From: Komagataeibacter diospyri
GTDB lineage: Bacteria > Pseudomonadota > Alphaproteobacteria > Acetobacterales > Acetobacteraceae
Length of the DNA stretch: 64,000 nt
Assembly (NCBI RefSeq): GCF_006538165.1
Contig: NZ_BDLU01000056.1
Location: 31,113-95,112, forward strand
Direction of reading: 5' to 3'
The position numbers and the translations under genes are program-made. The notes under the pieces are model-generated. The model had not been told where the DNA came from. It saw only the letters and a program-made list of their open reading frames with translations, and searched no databases. Below, piece by piece: positions 26,973-35,024 of the stretch (its first letter is position 1; each line of letters begins with the position of its first letter).

Positions 26973-27728
26973 ATGAGCAAGATACCTTCCCTTCCTTCGC
27001 TCGATCGGCTGCCCCCGCCTGCCCGCGCGGCATTCCTGCTGGATTTTGATGGGACACTGGTTGATATCGCGCCCACGCCTGAATCCGTCGTGGTGGCGCC
27101 CGGCCTGCTTGATACACTCAGGCGCCTGCGCGACAAATGTGGGAATGCGCTGGCCGTGATTTCGGGGCGGCCCATCGATCAGATCGACCATTTTCTGGGG
27201 GATGTACCCTATGCCGTGGCGGGTGAACATGGCATCGCCATCCGGCACGCGCCGAGGCAGGCCGTTGAACGCGCCCCCCTGCCGTCCGTGCCCGCCGCGT
27301 GGATTGAACAGGCCGACCAGCTGGCCCACGCCCATCCCGGTGTGCGGATCGAACGCAAGAAGGCGGGTCTGGTGCTGCATTACCGTGGCGCCCCCGATGC
27401 GGGCGAGGCATTGGGCAGGGTGGCGGATGGCTGGGTTGCCGCGACAGGCGGCGCGTTTCACGTTCAGGCCGCCAAGATGGCATGGGAAATCCGCCCTGCC
27501 GGAATAGACAAGGGCCATGCGGTGGAAGTGCTTATGCAAAGTGCGCCCTTTGCCGGCCGGTCCCCCATTTTTGTCGGCGATGACGTAACGGATGAAGATG
27601 GTATCCGCATGGCGGTGCATCTGGGCGGGGTTGGGTTCCGTATCCCTGCCGATTTCCCTGATCCCGCTGCTTTTCGTGGCTGGCTTGCGCAACTGGCACA
27701 GGGGGGCAGGGACGCATGGGGCGACTGA
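26973..27728 (+). CDS. otsB: trehalose-6-phosphate phosphatase
   Basis: HAD-superfamily phosphatase of about 251 residues that releases trehalose from trehalose-6-phosphate, an osmo- and desiccation-protectant. The nucleophile motif LLDFDGTLVDIAP is near residue 20, ISGRPI supplies motif II and VGDDVTDEDG motif IV. The ATG at 26973 has GGAGG upstream; an earlier TTG is less likely. Its 3' end overlaps otsA by 13 bp, so the pair is co-translated. Confidence 0.95.
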   Translation: MSKIPSLPSLDRLPPPARAAFLLDFDGTLVDIAPTPESVVVAPGLLDTLRRLRDKCGNALAVISGRPIDQIDHFLGDVPYAVAGEHGIAIRHAPRQAVERAPLPSVPAAWIEQADQLAHAHPGVRIERKKAGLVLHYRGAPDAGEALGRVADGWVAATGGAFHVQAAKMAWEIRPAGIDKGHAVEVLMQSAPFAGRSPIFVGDDVTDEDGIRMAVHLGGVGFRIPADFPDPAAFRGWLAQLAQGGRDAWGD

Positions 27729-29068
27729 TTATTGTTTCCAACCGCGTCCCGTCCCCACGTGAACGCAGCCAGCCCGCCGGTGGTCTGGCTGTTGGCCTGA
27801 AAGACGCGCTGCGCGAAGGGGAATCGCTGTGGTTTGGCTGGTCAGGCAAGCAGGTGCAGCTTCATGGCGGCGATCCCGTGCCGCGGCTGGATCAGGTTGA
27901 TAACGTAACCTATGCCACCATTGACCTGACTCCGCTGCAGTACGAGGGATTTTACCAGAATTTCTCCAACGGGATCCTGTGGCCGCTGTTCCATTACCGT
28001 GTGGGGCTGATGAACTATTCCCGCACGGACTGGGAAACCTACCTTGCGGTCAACGCCATGTTCGCGCGCACGCTGTTGCCGCTGCTGCGGCCCGATGACG
28101 TGATATGGGTGCATGATTACCACCTGTTTCCGCTGGGGCAGGCGCTGCGGGATCTGGGAGTGAAGTGCCGGATCGGCTTCTTCCTGCATATTCCCTTTCC
28201 GCCATGGAGTCTGGTGCGGTCGCTGCCCGGCGCGGAACTGCTGCTGGAAGACATGCAGAGCTACGATCTGGTAGGCGTGCAGACCCCCGAGGACGCCGAG
28301 AATCTGAACCATTCGCTGGAGGTCAATGGCCTGCCGCCGCGTGGGCAGGCTTTCCCCATTGGCATCGACCCCGACGAATTCCGCGCACAGGCGGAAAAAA
28401 GCATGCAGGGGCCGGAAATCGAGCGACTGGAGGGCAGCCTGCGTGGGGCCAAGCTGGTGCTGGGCGTGGACCGGCTGGATTATTCCAAGGGCCTGCCCGA
28501 ACGCTTTCGTGGGTATGAAGCGCTTCTGGCCCGCTATCCCGAACATCGGGGCAAGGTGACTTTCCTGCAGGTCGCCCCGATTTCGCGTGGCAGCGTGGAG
28601 GAATACCGCCAGTTGCGTCGCCAGTTGGATGAACTGACCGGGCGGATCAACGGCGCGTATTCGGAATTCGACTGGACACCCATCCGCTACATCACCCGCC
28701 CCCTCCCGCGTGAGGTTCTGGCCGGGTTCTACCGCCGGGCGGAAGCCGCCCTGATTACGCCCCTGCGTGATGGAATGAACCTTGTGGCCAAGGAATACGT
28801 CGCGGCACAGAACCCGGCTGATCCGGGTGTGCTGATCCTGTCGCATTTCGCGGGGGCCGCGCCGGAAATGGATGAGGGGATCCTGGTCAATCCGTATGAC
28901 CCTGACGAAATTGCCGATGCCCTGCATGAAGCGCTGACGATGGGCCTTGCGGAACGGCGTACGCGCTGGCAGGCCCTGGAACGGGAGGTCAGCAGCACGA
29001 CAGCCGTAAGCTGGGCCGCTGATTTCATGCGCGCGCTGCAGGCCGCACCCGTCGTGGACCGATCGTAA
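27716..29068 (+). CDS. otsA: trehalose-6-phosphate synthase
   Basis: GT20 glycosyltransferase of 450 residues that joins glucose from UDP- (or ADP-) glucose to glucose-6-phosphate. Visible signatures are IIVSNRVPSP at the start, WVHDYHLFPLGQAL, LGVDRLDYSKG (substrate-binding Arg/Lys) and the C-terminal RDGMNLVAKEYVAAQ. Length is normal for the bacterial single-domain enzyme. It follows otsB in an overlapping order and is followed after 6 bp by dsbB. Confidence 0.96.
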   Translation: MGRLIIVSNRVPSPRERSQPAGGLAVGLKDALREGESLWFGWSGKQVQLHGGDPVPRLDQVDNVTYATIDLTPLQYEGFYQNFSNGILWPLFHYRVGLMNYSRTDWETYLAVNAMFARTLLPLLRPDDVIWVHDYHLFPLGQALRDLGVKCRIGFFLHIPFPPWSLVRSLPGAELLLEDMQSYDLVGVQTPEDAENLNHSLEVNGLPPRGQAFPIGIDPDEFRAQAEKSMQGPEIERLEGSLRGAKLVLGVDRLDYSKGLPERFRGYEALLARYPEHRGKVTFLQVAPISRGSVEEYRQLRRQLDELTGRINGAYSEFDWTPIRYITRPLPREVLAGFYRRAEAALITPLRDGMNLVAKEYVAAQNPADPGVLILSHFAGAAPEMDEGILVNPYDPDEIADALHEALTMGLAERRTRWQALEREVSSTTAVSWAADFMRALQAAPVVDRS

Positions 29069-29074
29069 CCGGCC

Positions 29075-29584
29075 ATGCGTTCAACTGCTTTATTGATGGT
29101 GCTGGCAGGCTTTGCCGCACTTGGTGTGGCGTGGTGGAGCCAGTATGCCCTGGGTCACGTACCCTGCGGGCTGTGCCTGTGGGAACGCTGGCCTTACCGT
29201 ATCCTGATCGTGCTGGGGGGACTGGCCACCGTTCTGCCGCGTGACATGGCGCGTAGCCTGCTGTGGCTGTGCCTGCCGGTGCTGCTATGCGCCTTCGGGC
29301 TGTCGGTGGTCCATGTGGGGGTGGAACAGGGCTGGTGGGCCAGCCCGCTGCCTGAATGCCGTGCGCCCACTTTCCACGGCGGCAGTTTTGCCGAACGTCT
29401 GGCCTCCATGCCGCGTCGTCCGGCCAAGCCGTGCGACGCGGCCACCTATCTGGTACCCGGCGTGCCAGTGTCCATGGCCATGATGGACGGGATCTATGCC
29501 CTTGCGCTGATCCCGCTTGTTCGCCGGGGATTGCGGATCAGGGCGAAGTTCCGCGGCCGCGGCCGAAAAACAATCCAAGGATGA
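29075..29584 (+). CDS. dsbB: disulfide bond formation protein B
   Basis: Four-helix inner-membrane protein of 169 residues that reoxidises DsbA using ubiquinone. The first redox pair is C31-G-L-C34 (CGLCLWERWPYR) and the second is C95/C120 in the periplasmic loop. Four hydrophobic helices are visible (residues ~5-22, ~42-57, ~62-82 and ~133-150). It is probably co-transcribed with otsBA given the 6-bp spacing. The last 47 bp overlap the end of the convergent DUF1328 gene. Confidence 0.93.
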   Translation: MRSTALLMVLAGFAALGVAWWSQYALGHVPCGLCLWERWPYRILIVLGGLATVLPRDMARSLLWLCLPVLLCAFGLSVVHVGVEQGWWASPLPECRAPTFHGGSFAERLASMPRRPAKPCDAATYLVPGVPVSMAMMDGIYALALIPLVRRGLRIRAKFRGRGRKTIQG

Positions 29585-29714
29585 ACAGGACGATAAAGAC
29601 GAAGAACAGCACCTTGCCAAAATAGGCAAAGGTGTCAGATATGCCGCCGAAGCCAAAGACCGCGGCGATCAGGGCCAGGACAAGGAATGTGATGGTCCAG
29701 CGTAACAGGTCCAT
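29538..29714 (-). CDS. DUF1328 small membrane protein
   Basis: Fifty-eight residues from the ATG at 29714 (AAGGAA site). Almost the whole protein is two hydrophobic helices separated by a short loop: LLRWTITFLVLALIAAVFGFGG and FGKVLFFVFIVLFILGLFFG, then a basic tail. This fits the YtjA/DUF1328 family of stress-related small membrane proteins of unknown function. It converges on dsbB and overlaps its 3' end by 47 bp. Confidence 0.88.
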   Translation of the reverse strand: MDLLRWTITFLVLALIAAVFGFGGISDTFAYFGKVLFFVFIVLFILGLFFGRGRGTSP

Positions 29715-29840
29715 GATCCGGTTCCTTCCGATCGTTGTTGTGACAGACGCGGGCATGCCATCCGCTCTATAACAATGCGCCAGATGGCACACGGTTCATC
29801 GGGGGGCACGATTTTGGCCTTGGGGACGGGGATGCAGGAT

Positions 29841-31901
29841 ATGACAGCAGGCAGCGGCACGGCCGGATTTTACGCTCTGTACACCCATGGGTTTGCGCGT
29901 GTGGCTGCGTGTACGCTGCCGGTCGTGCTGGCCGATCCAATGGCAAACGCGCGTTGCACCCATGACGGTATCCGGGCCTGCCATGACGCGGGGGTGGTGG
30001 TCGCGGTTTTTCCCGAACTGGGCCTGTCGGGTTACGCGATCGAGGACCTGCGCCAGCAGGATGTGCTGCTGGACCGCGTGGGAGACGCCATCACGTGGCT
30101 TGCGGCGCAGACGGCGGGATTGCGGCCGCTGGTGCTGGTGGGGGCGCCGGTGGTGTGGGGGGATGCGCTGTATAACTGTGCCATAGCCCTGCATGACGGG
30201 CGGATTCTTGGTGTCATTCCCAAATCCTACCTGCCCGGTTACCGGGAATTTTACGAAACCCGGCAGTTCAGCGCCGGTGCAAGGCTGCGGGGCGGCCATG
30301 TTACGATCAATGGCCACGATGTACCATTTGGCACCGACCTGCTGTTCCGTGCCCGTGATGTGCCGGGGCTGGTGGTGGCTGCCGAAATCTGTGAGGACAT
30401 GTGGGTGCCCCAGCCACCGGGCATTCAGGCAGCCCTTGCCGGGGCCACGGTCATCGCCAACCTGTCGGCGTCCAATATCACGGTAGGCAAGGCGCGTACG
30501 CGCACGCTGCTGTGCCAGTCCCATTCCGCGCGCTGCGTGTGTGCCTATGTCTACGCTGCGGCGGGAGAAGGGGAATCGACCACGGACGTGGCATGGGACG
30601 GACAGACCTCCATTTTTGAAAATGGCGCGATACTGGCGGAAAGTGCCCGCTTCCCTTCCGGTCTGGTTACACTGACGGCAGATGTGGACCTTGACCTGCT
30701 GCGGCAGGAACGCCTGCGCATGGGCAGCTTTGCCGATAACCGCGCACATGCAGGGACACCGGACTGGCGCTGGATCGACCTGACCCTGACGCCACCCATG
30801 GATGATATCGGGTTACGGCGCGCCATTCCCCGCTTTCCCTTCGTACCAAGCGATCCGGCGGTGCTGGATCAGGACTGTTACGAGGCGTTTACCATACAGG
30901 TTACGGCCCTGAAGCGGCGGTTGCAGGCGTCACGGGCAAAAACGCTGGTCATTGGCGTTTCGGGCGGCCTTGATTCGACCCATGCCCTGCTGGTGGCGGC
31001 ACGGGCGGCAGATGAAAGCGGGCTGGGGCGGCAGGCGGTGCTGGGCTATACCATGCCCGGTTTTGGTACCAGCAGCGACACGCATGGCAATGCGCATGAA
31101 CTGATGACGGCGCTGGGCATACAGGCGCGTGAAATCGACATCCGTCCGGCGGCAAGGCTGATGCTGGAACAGATGGGGCATCCCTTCGCGGCTGGCGAGG
31201 ATGTGTACGATGTCACGTTTGAAAACGTGCAGGCGGGGTTGCGGACGGACTTCCTGTTCCGGCTGGCCAACCAGTCGGGCGGGATCGTGATTGGCACGGG
31301 GGACCTGTCGGAACTGGCGCTGGGGTGGTGTACCTATGGTGTCGGTGACCAGATGGCGCATTACAATGTCAATTCCGGCCTGCCGAAAACGCTGATCCAG
31401 CACCTGATCCGCTGGGTTATGGCCAACGGGCGGGAGCAGGCACGGACCTGTGCCGTGCTGGACGCCATCCTGTCCACCGAGATCTCGCCCGAACTGGTGC
31501 CCGCCACGGCGGGGCAGGCGGTGCAGAGCACGGAATCGCTGATCGGTCCTTACGCCCTGCAGGATTTTACCCTGTTCCATGTGCTGCGGTATGGGTTCCG
31601 TCCGTCAAAGATCGCGTTCATGGCGCTGCATGCGTGGGGCGATGCCACGCAGGGGGCATGGCCGCCGGGTTTCCCTGCCGGTAGCAGGCGGGCGTACGGC
31701 CTGCCTGAAATCAGGCACTGGCTGGGTGTTTTCCTTAACCGTTTCTTCGGCTTCAGCCAGTTCAAGCGTTCGGCCATGCCCAACGGGCCGAAGGTCGTGG
31801 CCGGCGGTGCGCTGTCGCCGCGCGGGGACTGGCGCGCGCCGTCCGATGGCAATGCCCGCATCTGGCTGGAGGAACTGGAAAATCGTGTTCCATTAAACTG
31901 A
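29841..31901 (+). CDS. nadE: glutamine-dependent NAD+ synthetase
   Basis: Two-domain enzyme of about 686 residues that amidates deamido-NAD to NAD using glutamine. The N-terminal nitrilase-like glutaminase has Glu in FPELGLSGYAIEDL, Lys in IPKSYLPGYREFYE and the catalytic Cys in AAEICEDMW. The C-terminal synthetase has the ATP P-loop SGGLDSTHALL and TGDLSELALGW. Length matches the mycobacterial-type long form. Several in-frame starts exist; ATG 29841 sits closest to the conserved FYALYTHGFARVA, while 29832 and 29775 are alternatives. The NadD gene of the same pathway is at 56981. Confidence 0.94.
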   Translation: MTAGSGTAGFYALYTHGFARVAACTLPVVLADPMANARCTHDGIRACHDAGVVVAVFPELGLSGYAIEDLRQQDVLLDRVGDAITWLAAQTAGLRPLVLVGAPVVWGDALYNCAIALHDGRILGVIPKSYLPGYREFYETRQFSAGARLRGGHVTINGHDVPFGTDLLFRARDVPGLVVAAEICEDMWVPQPPGIQAALAGATVIANLSASNITVGKARTRTLLCQSHSARCVCAYVYAAAGEGESTTDVAWDGQTSIFENGAILAESARFPSGLVTLTADVDLDLLRQERLRMGSFADNRAHAGTPDWRWIDLTLTPPMDDIGLRRAIPRFPFVPSDPAVLDQDCYEAFTIQVTALKRRLQASRAKTLVIGVSGGLDSTHALLVAARAADESGLGRQAVLGYTMPGFGTSSDTHGNAHELMTALGIQAREIDIRPAARLMLEQMGHPFAAGEDVYDVTFENVQAGLRTDFLFRLANQSGGIVIGTGDLSELALGWCTYGVGDQMAHYNVNSGLPKTLIQHLIRWVMANGREQARTCAVLDAILSTEISPELVPATAGQAVQSTESLIGPYALQDFTLFHVLRYGFRPSKIAFMALHAWGDATQGAWPPGFPAGSRRAYGLPEIRHWLGVFLNRFFGFSQFKRSAMPNGPKVVAGGALSPRGDWRAPSDGNARIWLEELENRVPLN

Positions 31902-32066
31902 ACCAATCTGACCCTGATTCTGAAATTCTTAACCCATTGCTGGCAATTACCGTCGTGAAAGCATCTCCTCCCCGGTCGTTGCGATCATGCGGCACGGGTA
32001 GCGGATATCTGTAGCGAGGTCGGGAGACATGCATGTTCCCGCAATGCGTGAAAAGGAACGGAATGC

Positions 32067-33767
32067 ATGGGCGTGACCGTAACCGGGGCCACCGGCCTGA
32101 CACTGGGGATCAACCCGGACAATAGCGATATCATACTGGGACTGAACCAGGTGAGCGAGGTCGCGGCCCTGCAGTCGCTCGCCAATGTTTCGGGTGCCGA
32201 GGTTTCTGCCCTGCAGCACGCCTATGGCAATGATATTCCGGCGCTGGCCGTGCGCATGTTCGGCGTGGCCGGGATTGATACCGTGATGGACCAGTCTGGC
32301 GGCGTGAACCAGCAGGTAACGACCCGCGGCAAATTCACCGTGACCGGCACCGAGGTCGAGATCGGCAGCACCACCTCCACCCCACTGGACAGCACGATCA
32401 CCCTGAAAGGTGGCAAGCAGGCCACCACTGTCATTGATGGTAACATGGGCAGGGTGAATTATGTCGCGAAGACGGGGGACGTGAATTATTACGCTGCTGG
32501 TGGCAATACGGATTTCGTCAGTGGCAAGGGGCGGGACACCGTTCATGTCCTGGGTGGATCCGACACCATTTATGGTGCTGATGGACACCCTACCGTAACC
32601 GGGGACTGGAACGTACCGGGCAGCGTCGGGGACACGGCACAGTTTAACGGTGGCGGCGTGAAGTTGCGGGTCGTTGACGGCGTGATGGTCCAGGATGTCA
32701 ATAATTCCACCATCAGTGGTTATGGGGATGACGATTACTTCGGGGAGCATAATCCCGCACGCTATACCAACACCATCGATGGCGGCGTGTCTGATTCCAT
32801 TTATGGCAGCAATCGCCTGCTTGTTGATTCGGTCAGCGACAGCAACATCCGGGGACATGCGAAACTGACCGTGGATGGTGGCGTATCCGACACCATCTAT
32901 GGGAACAGCAGCCTGCTTGTTGATTCGGTCAGCGACAGCACCATCCAGGGACATGCGAAACTGACCGTGAATGGTGGCGTATCCGATACCATCTATGGCA
33001 AGGGCAACCTGCTTGTTGATTCGGTCAGTGACAGCAATATCCAGGGACATGCAAAGCTGACCGTGGACGGTGGCGTATCCGACACCATCTATGGCAAGGG
33101 TAACCTGCGTACCGATTCGGTCAGTGACAGCACCATCCAGGCACATGCAAAACTGACCGTGAGTGGTGGCAGCAACGATACAATTTCCGCCAGTCATTCC
33201 ACCCATCTTGATGATGTGGACACCAGCACGATTTCGGTCAGCGTGCATGGCAGCCTGACCTTCATTGATGGCAGCAATGGCATTTCCGACACCGTGACCG
33301 GCAGCCATGCCACCATTTACGGTACGGCTGGACTGGACCTGACAGCAAATACAGGGACGACCACCACCTATTATGCCAGTAGCGGGAACGAAACGCTGGA
33401 TGGGGGCCTGTCAACAGGCAAGCTGTATGCCCGGGCGGGTAGCGGGAATGACACCCTGATTGGCGGTAGCGGGTACGATACCCTGCGGGCCGGAACGGGC
33501 GATGACCTGTTCGTGGCGGGCAGCGCCCAGACGGAATTCGAATTCATCAAGGGCAAGGCCGGCGGTAACGACATTATTCAGGATTTTGGTAAATCGGCAG
33601 GCAATGCCGTCAAGCTGTCCGGTTATGATGCGAAATCGTCTTCCATCCAGGCCATGCTGGACAATGCCACCATTGCTGGCGGGAACACGACCGTCAGCCT
33701 GACAGATAATACCCGGATTACCTTCGTCGGCGTGACGGACCTGAAGGTACAGAATTTCAAAAGCTGA
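32067..33767 (+). CDS. RTX-type secreted repeat protein
   Basis: Protein of 566 residues with no signal peptide. AAAAGGAACGGA lies upstream of the ATG. Residues ~235-362 are four consecutive 32-residue repeats containing GGVSDTIYG and DSVSDS, followed by a diverged fifth. Around residues 454-480 are calcium-binding RTX nonapeptides (GSGNDTLIGGSGYDTLRAGTGDDLF). The C-terminal ~90 residues (IIQDFGKSAGNAVKL onwards) look like a type I secretion target domain, so export would use an ABC/MFP/TolC system; none is in this window. Likely an adhesin or matrix protein at the cell surface. The repeats probably form a beta-roll or solenoid. No homologue name can be given. Confidence 0.85.
   Translation: MGVTVTGATGLTLGINPDNSDIILGLNQVSEVAALQSLANVSGAEVSALQHAYGNDIPALAVRMFGVAGIDTVMDQSGGVNQQVTTRGKFTVTGTEVEIGSTTSTPLDSTITLKGGKQATTVIDGNMGRVNYVAKTGDVNYYAAGGNTDFVSGKGRDTVHVLGGSDTIYGADGHPTVTGDWNVPGSVGDTAQFNGGGVKLRVVDGVMVQDVNNSTISGYGDDDYFGEHNPARYTNTIDGGVSDSIYGSNRLLVDSVSDSNIRGHAKLTVDGGVSDTIYGNSSLLVDSVSDSTIQGHAKLTVNGGVSDTIYGKGNLLVDSVSDSNIQGHAKLTVDGGVSDTIYGKGNLRTDSVSDSTIQAHAKLTVSGGSNDTISASHSTHLDDVDTSTISVSVHGSLTFIDGSNGISDTVTGSHATIYGTAGLDLTANTGTTTTYYASSGNETLDGGLSTGKLYARAGSGNDTLIGGSGYDTLRAGTGDDLFVAGSAQTEFEFIKGKAGGNDIIQDFGKSAGNAVKLSGYDAKSSSIQAMLDNATIAGGNTTVSLTDNTRITFVGVTDLKVQNFKS
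32769..33152 (+). repeat. four 96-bp in-frame tandem repeats
   Basis: Units start at 32769, 32865, 32961 and 33057. The nucleotide identity between units is high (for example GTTGATTCGGTCAG recurs in the first three, with GATTCGGTCAG in all four) and a diverged fifth unit starts at 33153. Each encodes 32 residues. The near-identity of DNA, not only protein, points to recent duplication or gene conversion and possible length variation between strains. Confidence 0.9.
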
Positions 33768-33780
33768 TCGGTAAGGCCTG

Positions 33781-33828
33781 TGCCAGATATGCCCCGGTTG
33801 GGAGCGTATCTGGCAATGATGCCATTTT
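33781..33828 (+). terminator. probable terminator region of RTX gene
   Basis: TGCCAGATA (33781-33789) can pair with TATCTGGCA (33807-33815). A competing short hairpin TGGCA-ATGA-TGCCA (33811-33824) is followed by TTTT. A longer T-run occurs at 33838-33845. Some form of intrinsic termination is likely here. Confidence 0.55.
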
Positions 33829-34109
33829 GCCGGGTTATTTTTTTTGACCAAAATGATACGATTTCGATATAAACAATACGTTATCGCGGAAGATAGCCAA
33901 TATAACTGCTGCTTGTAAAACGGCCACGGTTCTTGCTGACCACAACAGCAGAAATTTTTATGTGATAACAAAAAATTGCTGGTGTAAGCCCAATCATCAG
34001 GTTAAAAGCCGCGACCGTCCGGCCCAGATGGCGGCGATCGCCCCATTTGATTACGGAAACAGGATATTCACGACATCAATTTTCAGCCCGAAGGGAGCAG
34101 GCCGTTACG
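33829..34109. other. AT-rich intergenic region upstream of HU gene
   Basis: About 280 bp with no gene. AT-rich sequence (ACAATACGTTATCGCGG and neighbouring A/T stretches) probably carries the HU promoter. No ORF is worth listing. Confidence 0.4.
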
Positions 34110-34379
34110 ATGAGTAAAGCCTTTATTGCAGCAGTTATACAGGATTCGATTGATTGCACGGGCGTCGCGGCCAATCAGGCTGCATCTGATCTGATCGCGG
34201 CAATTGTAAAGGAACTGAAGCGCGAGGGTGGCTTTACCCTGCCATCTTTTGGCACGTTTACGGTTAAGAAAACCAAGGCCCGCAAGGCGCTGAACCCGCG
34301 TACGGGTGAGCCGGTAAAGGTCAAGGCAGGCAAGACCGTGCGGTTCAAGGCCAGCCCAAATCTGAAGAAAGCTGTCTGA
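34110..34379 (+). CDS. hup: HU-family DNA-binding protein
   Basis: Eighty-nine residues, typical HU length. The ATG at 34110 has AGGGAGCAGG upstream. The N-terminal helical pair (SKAFIAAVIQDSIDCTGV) is followed by the LPSFGTFTVKKTKARKALNPRTGEPVKV arm region, the hallmark of the HU/IHF fold that bends DNA in the nucleoid; the pattern favours HU over IHF. The gene stands alone with a strong hairpin just downstream. Confidence 0.93.
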   Translation: MSKAFIAAVIQDSIDCTGVAANQAASDLIAAIVKELKREGGFTLPSFGTFTVKKTKARKALNPRTGEPVKVKAGKTVRFKASPNLKKAV

Positions 34380-34382
34380 TAT

Positions 34383-34430
34383 CAGGCCCCTTCGCACCAT
34401 TTCGGGAAAATGGCGTGAAGGGGCCGCCTG
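34383..34430. terminator. bidirectional hairpin between hup and lutC
   Basis: GGCCCCTTC and GAAGGGGCC form the base of a long stem around an ACCATTT/AAAATGG inner arm. It sits between convergent genes and can fold on either strand, so it may end both transcripts, although the T-run is weak. Confidence 0.6.
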
Positions 34431-34436
34431 TAATGT

Positions 34437-35024
34437 TCAGGCAAACCAGACCGAAAGGGAACGCACACCCTGTGCGCCCCGGATCAGCACGCCCTGAATA
34501 TCCGCCGTGGCGGAGGGGCCGCTCATCAATACGCCATAATTGGCAGATCTGAATTCCGGTCGTTCCTGATACGCGGTGTGCATGTTGGCCATGATCGAGT
34601 CGGGTGACAGCACCACCACGATATGCTGCCCCAGATGGGCGAAGGAATTGATCGGTAGCTGTGATTCGCTGAGGAAGATCGATCCCATTTCCGCGATGCC
34701 GAAAGGCGCACGCACCACGGTGACATCGATTGCCGCAGCATCCTGCGGGGTCTTGACCTTCTCCACCGGCAATGTGCCCTTCGCTTCAGGCACGTTGGAA
34801 CAGATCACCTTCGCATCCGGGTGTCGGCGCATGATGGCCTGATCCAGTGTTTCGTCCCCGACCGGTTCCAGCACATCACCGCCCAGTATCTTCAGGCTGG
34901 CGATAAAACGCTCACGGCTGGCATCAAGGTCGCCCAGTGTCCTGACCGGCGGAAGCGGGTGGTTTTCCGGCGTGGGGCGGTTGTTGCGCAGGGCCTGCAG
35001 GATCTCGTCGCGTGCGGTGTTCAT
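34437..35024 (-). CDS. lutC: lactate utilization protein C
   Basis: LUD-domain protein of 195 residues, the smallest part of the LutABC complex that oxidises L-lactate to pyruvate. The core phrases VTVVRAPFGIAEMGSIFLSES and HIVVVLSPDSIMANMHTAY are typical of LutC/YkgG. It overlaps lutB by 4 bp (ATGA), so it is the last gene of lutABC. Cytoplasmic, associated with the membrane through the complex. Confidence 0.93.
   Translation of the reverse strand: MNTARDEILQALRNNRPTPENHPLPPVRTLGDLDASRERFIASLKILGGDVLEPVGDETLDQAIMRRHPDAKVICSNVPEAKGTLPVEKVKTPQDAAAIDVTVVRAPFGIAEMGSIFLSESQLPINSFAHLGQHIVVVLSPDSIMANMHTAYQERPEFRSANYGVLMSGPSATADIQGVLIRGAQGVRSLSVWFA

Noticed and set aside
32769..33152. Possible CRISPR-like array
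   Set aside because: Units are 96 bp, in frame and coding, with no unique spacers.
31947..33308. 453-codon open frame antisense to the RTX gene, itself showing repeats
   Set aside because: Its repetition is only the mirror image of the 96-bp tandem repeats; it has no ribosome site or family match, and the plus-strand protein has RTX motifs and a secretion tail.
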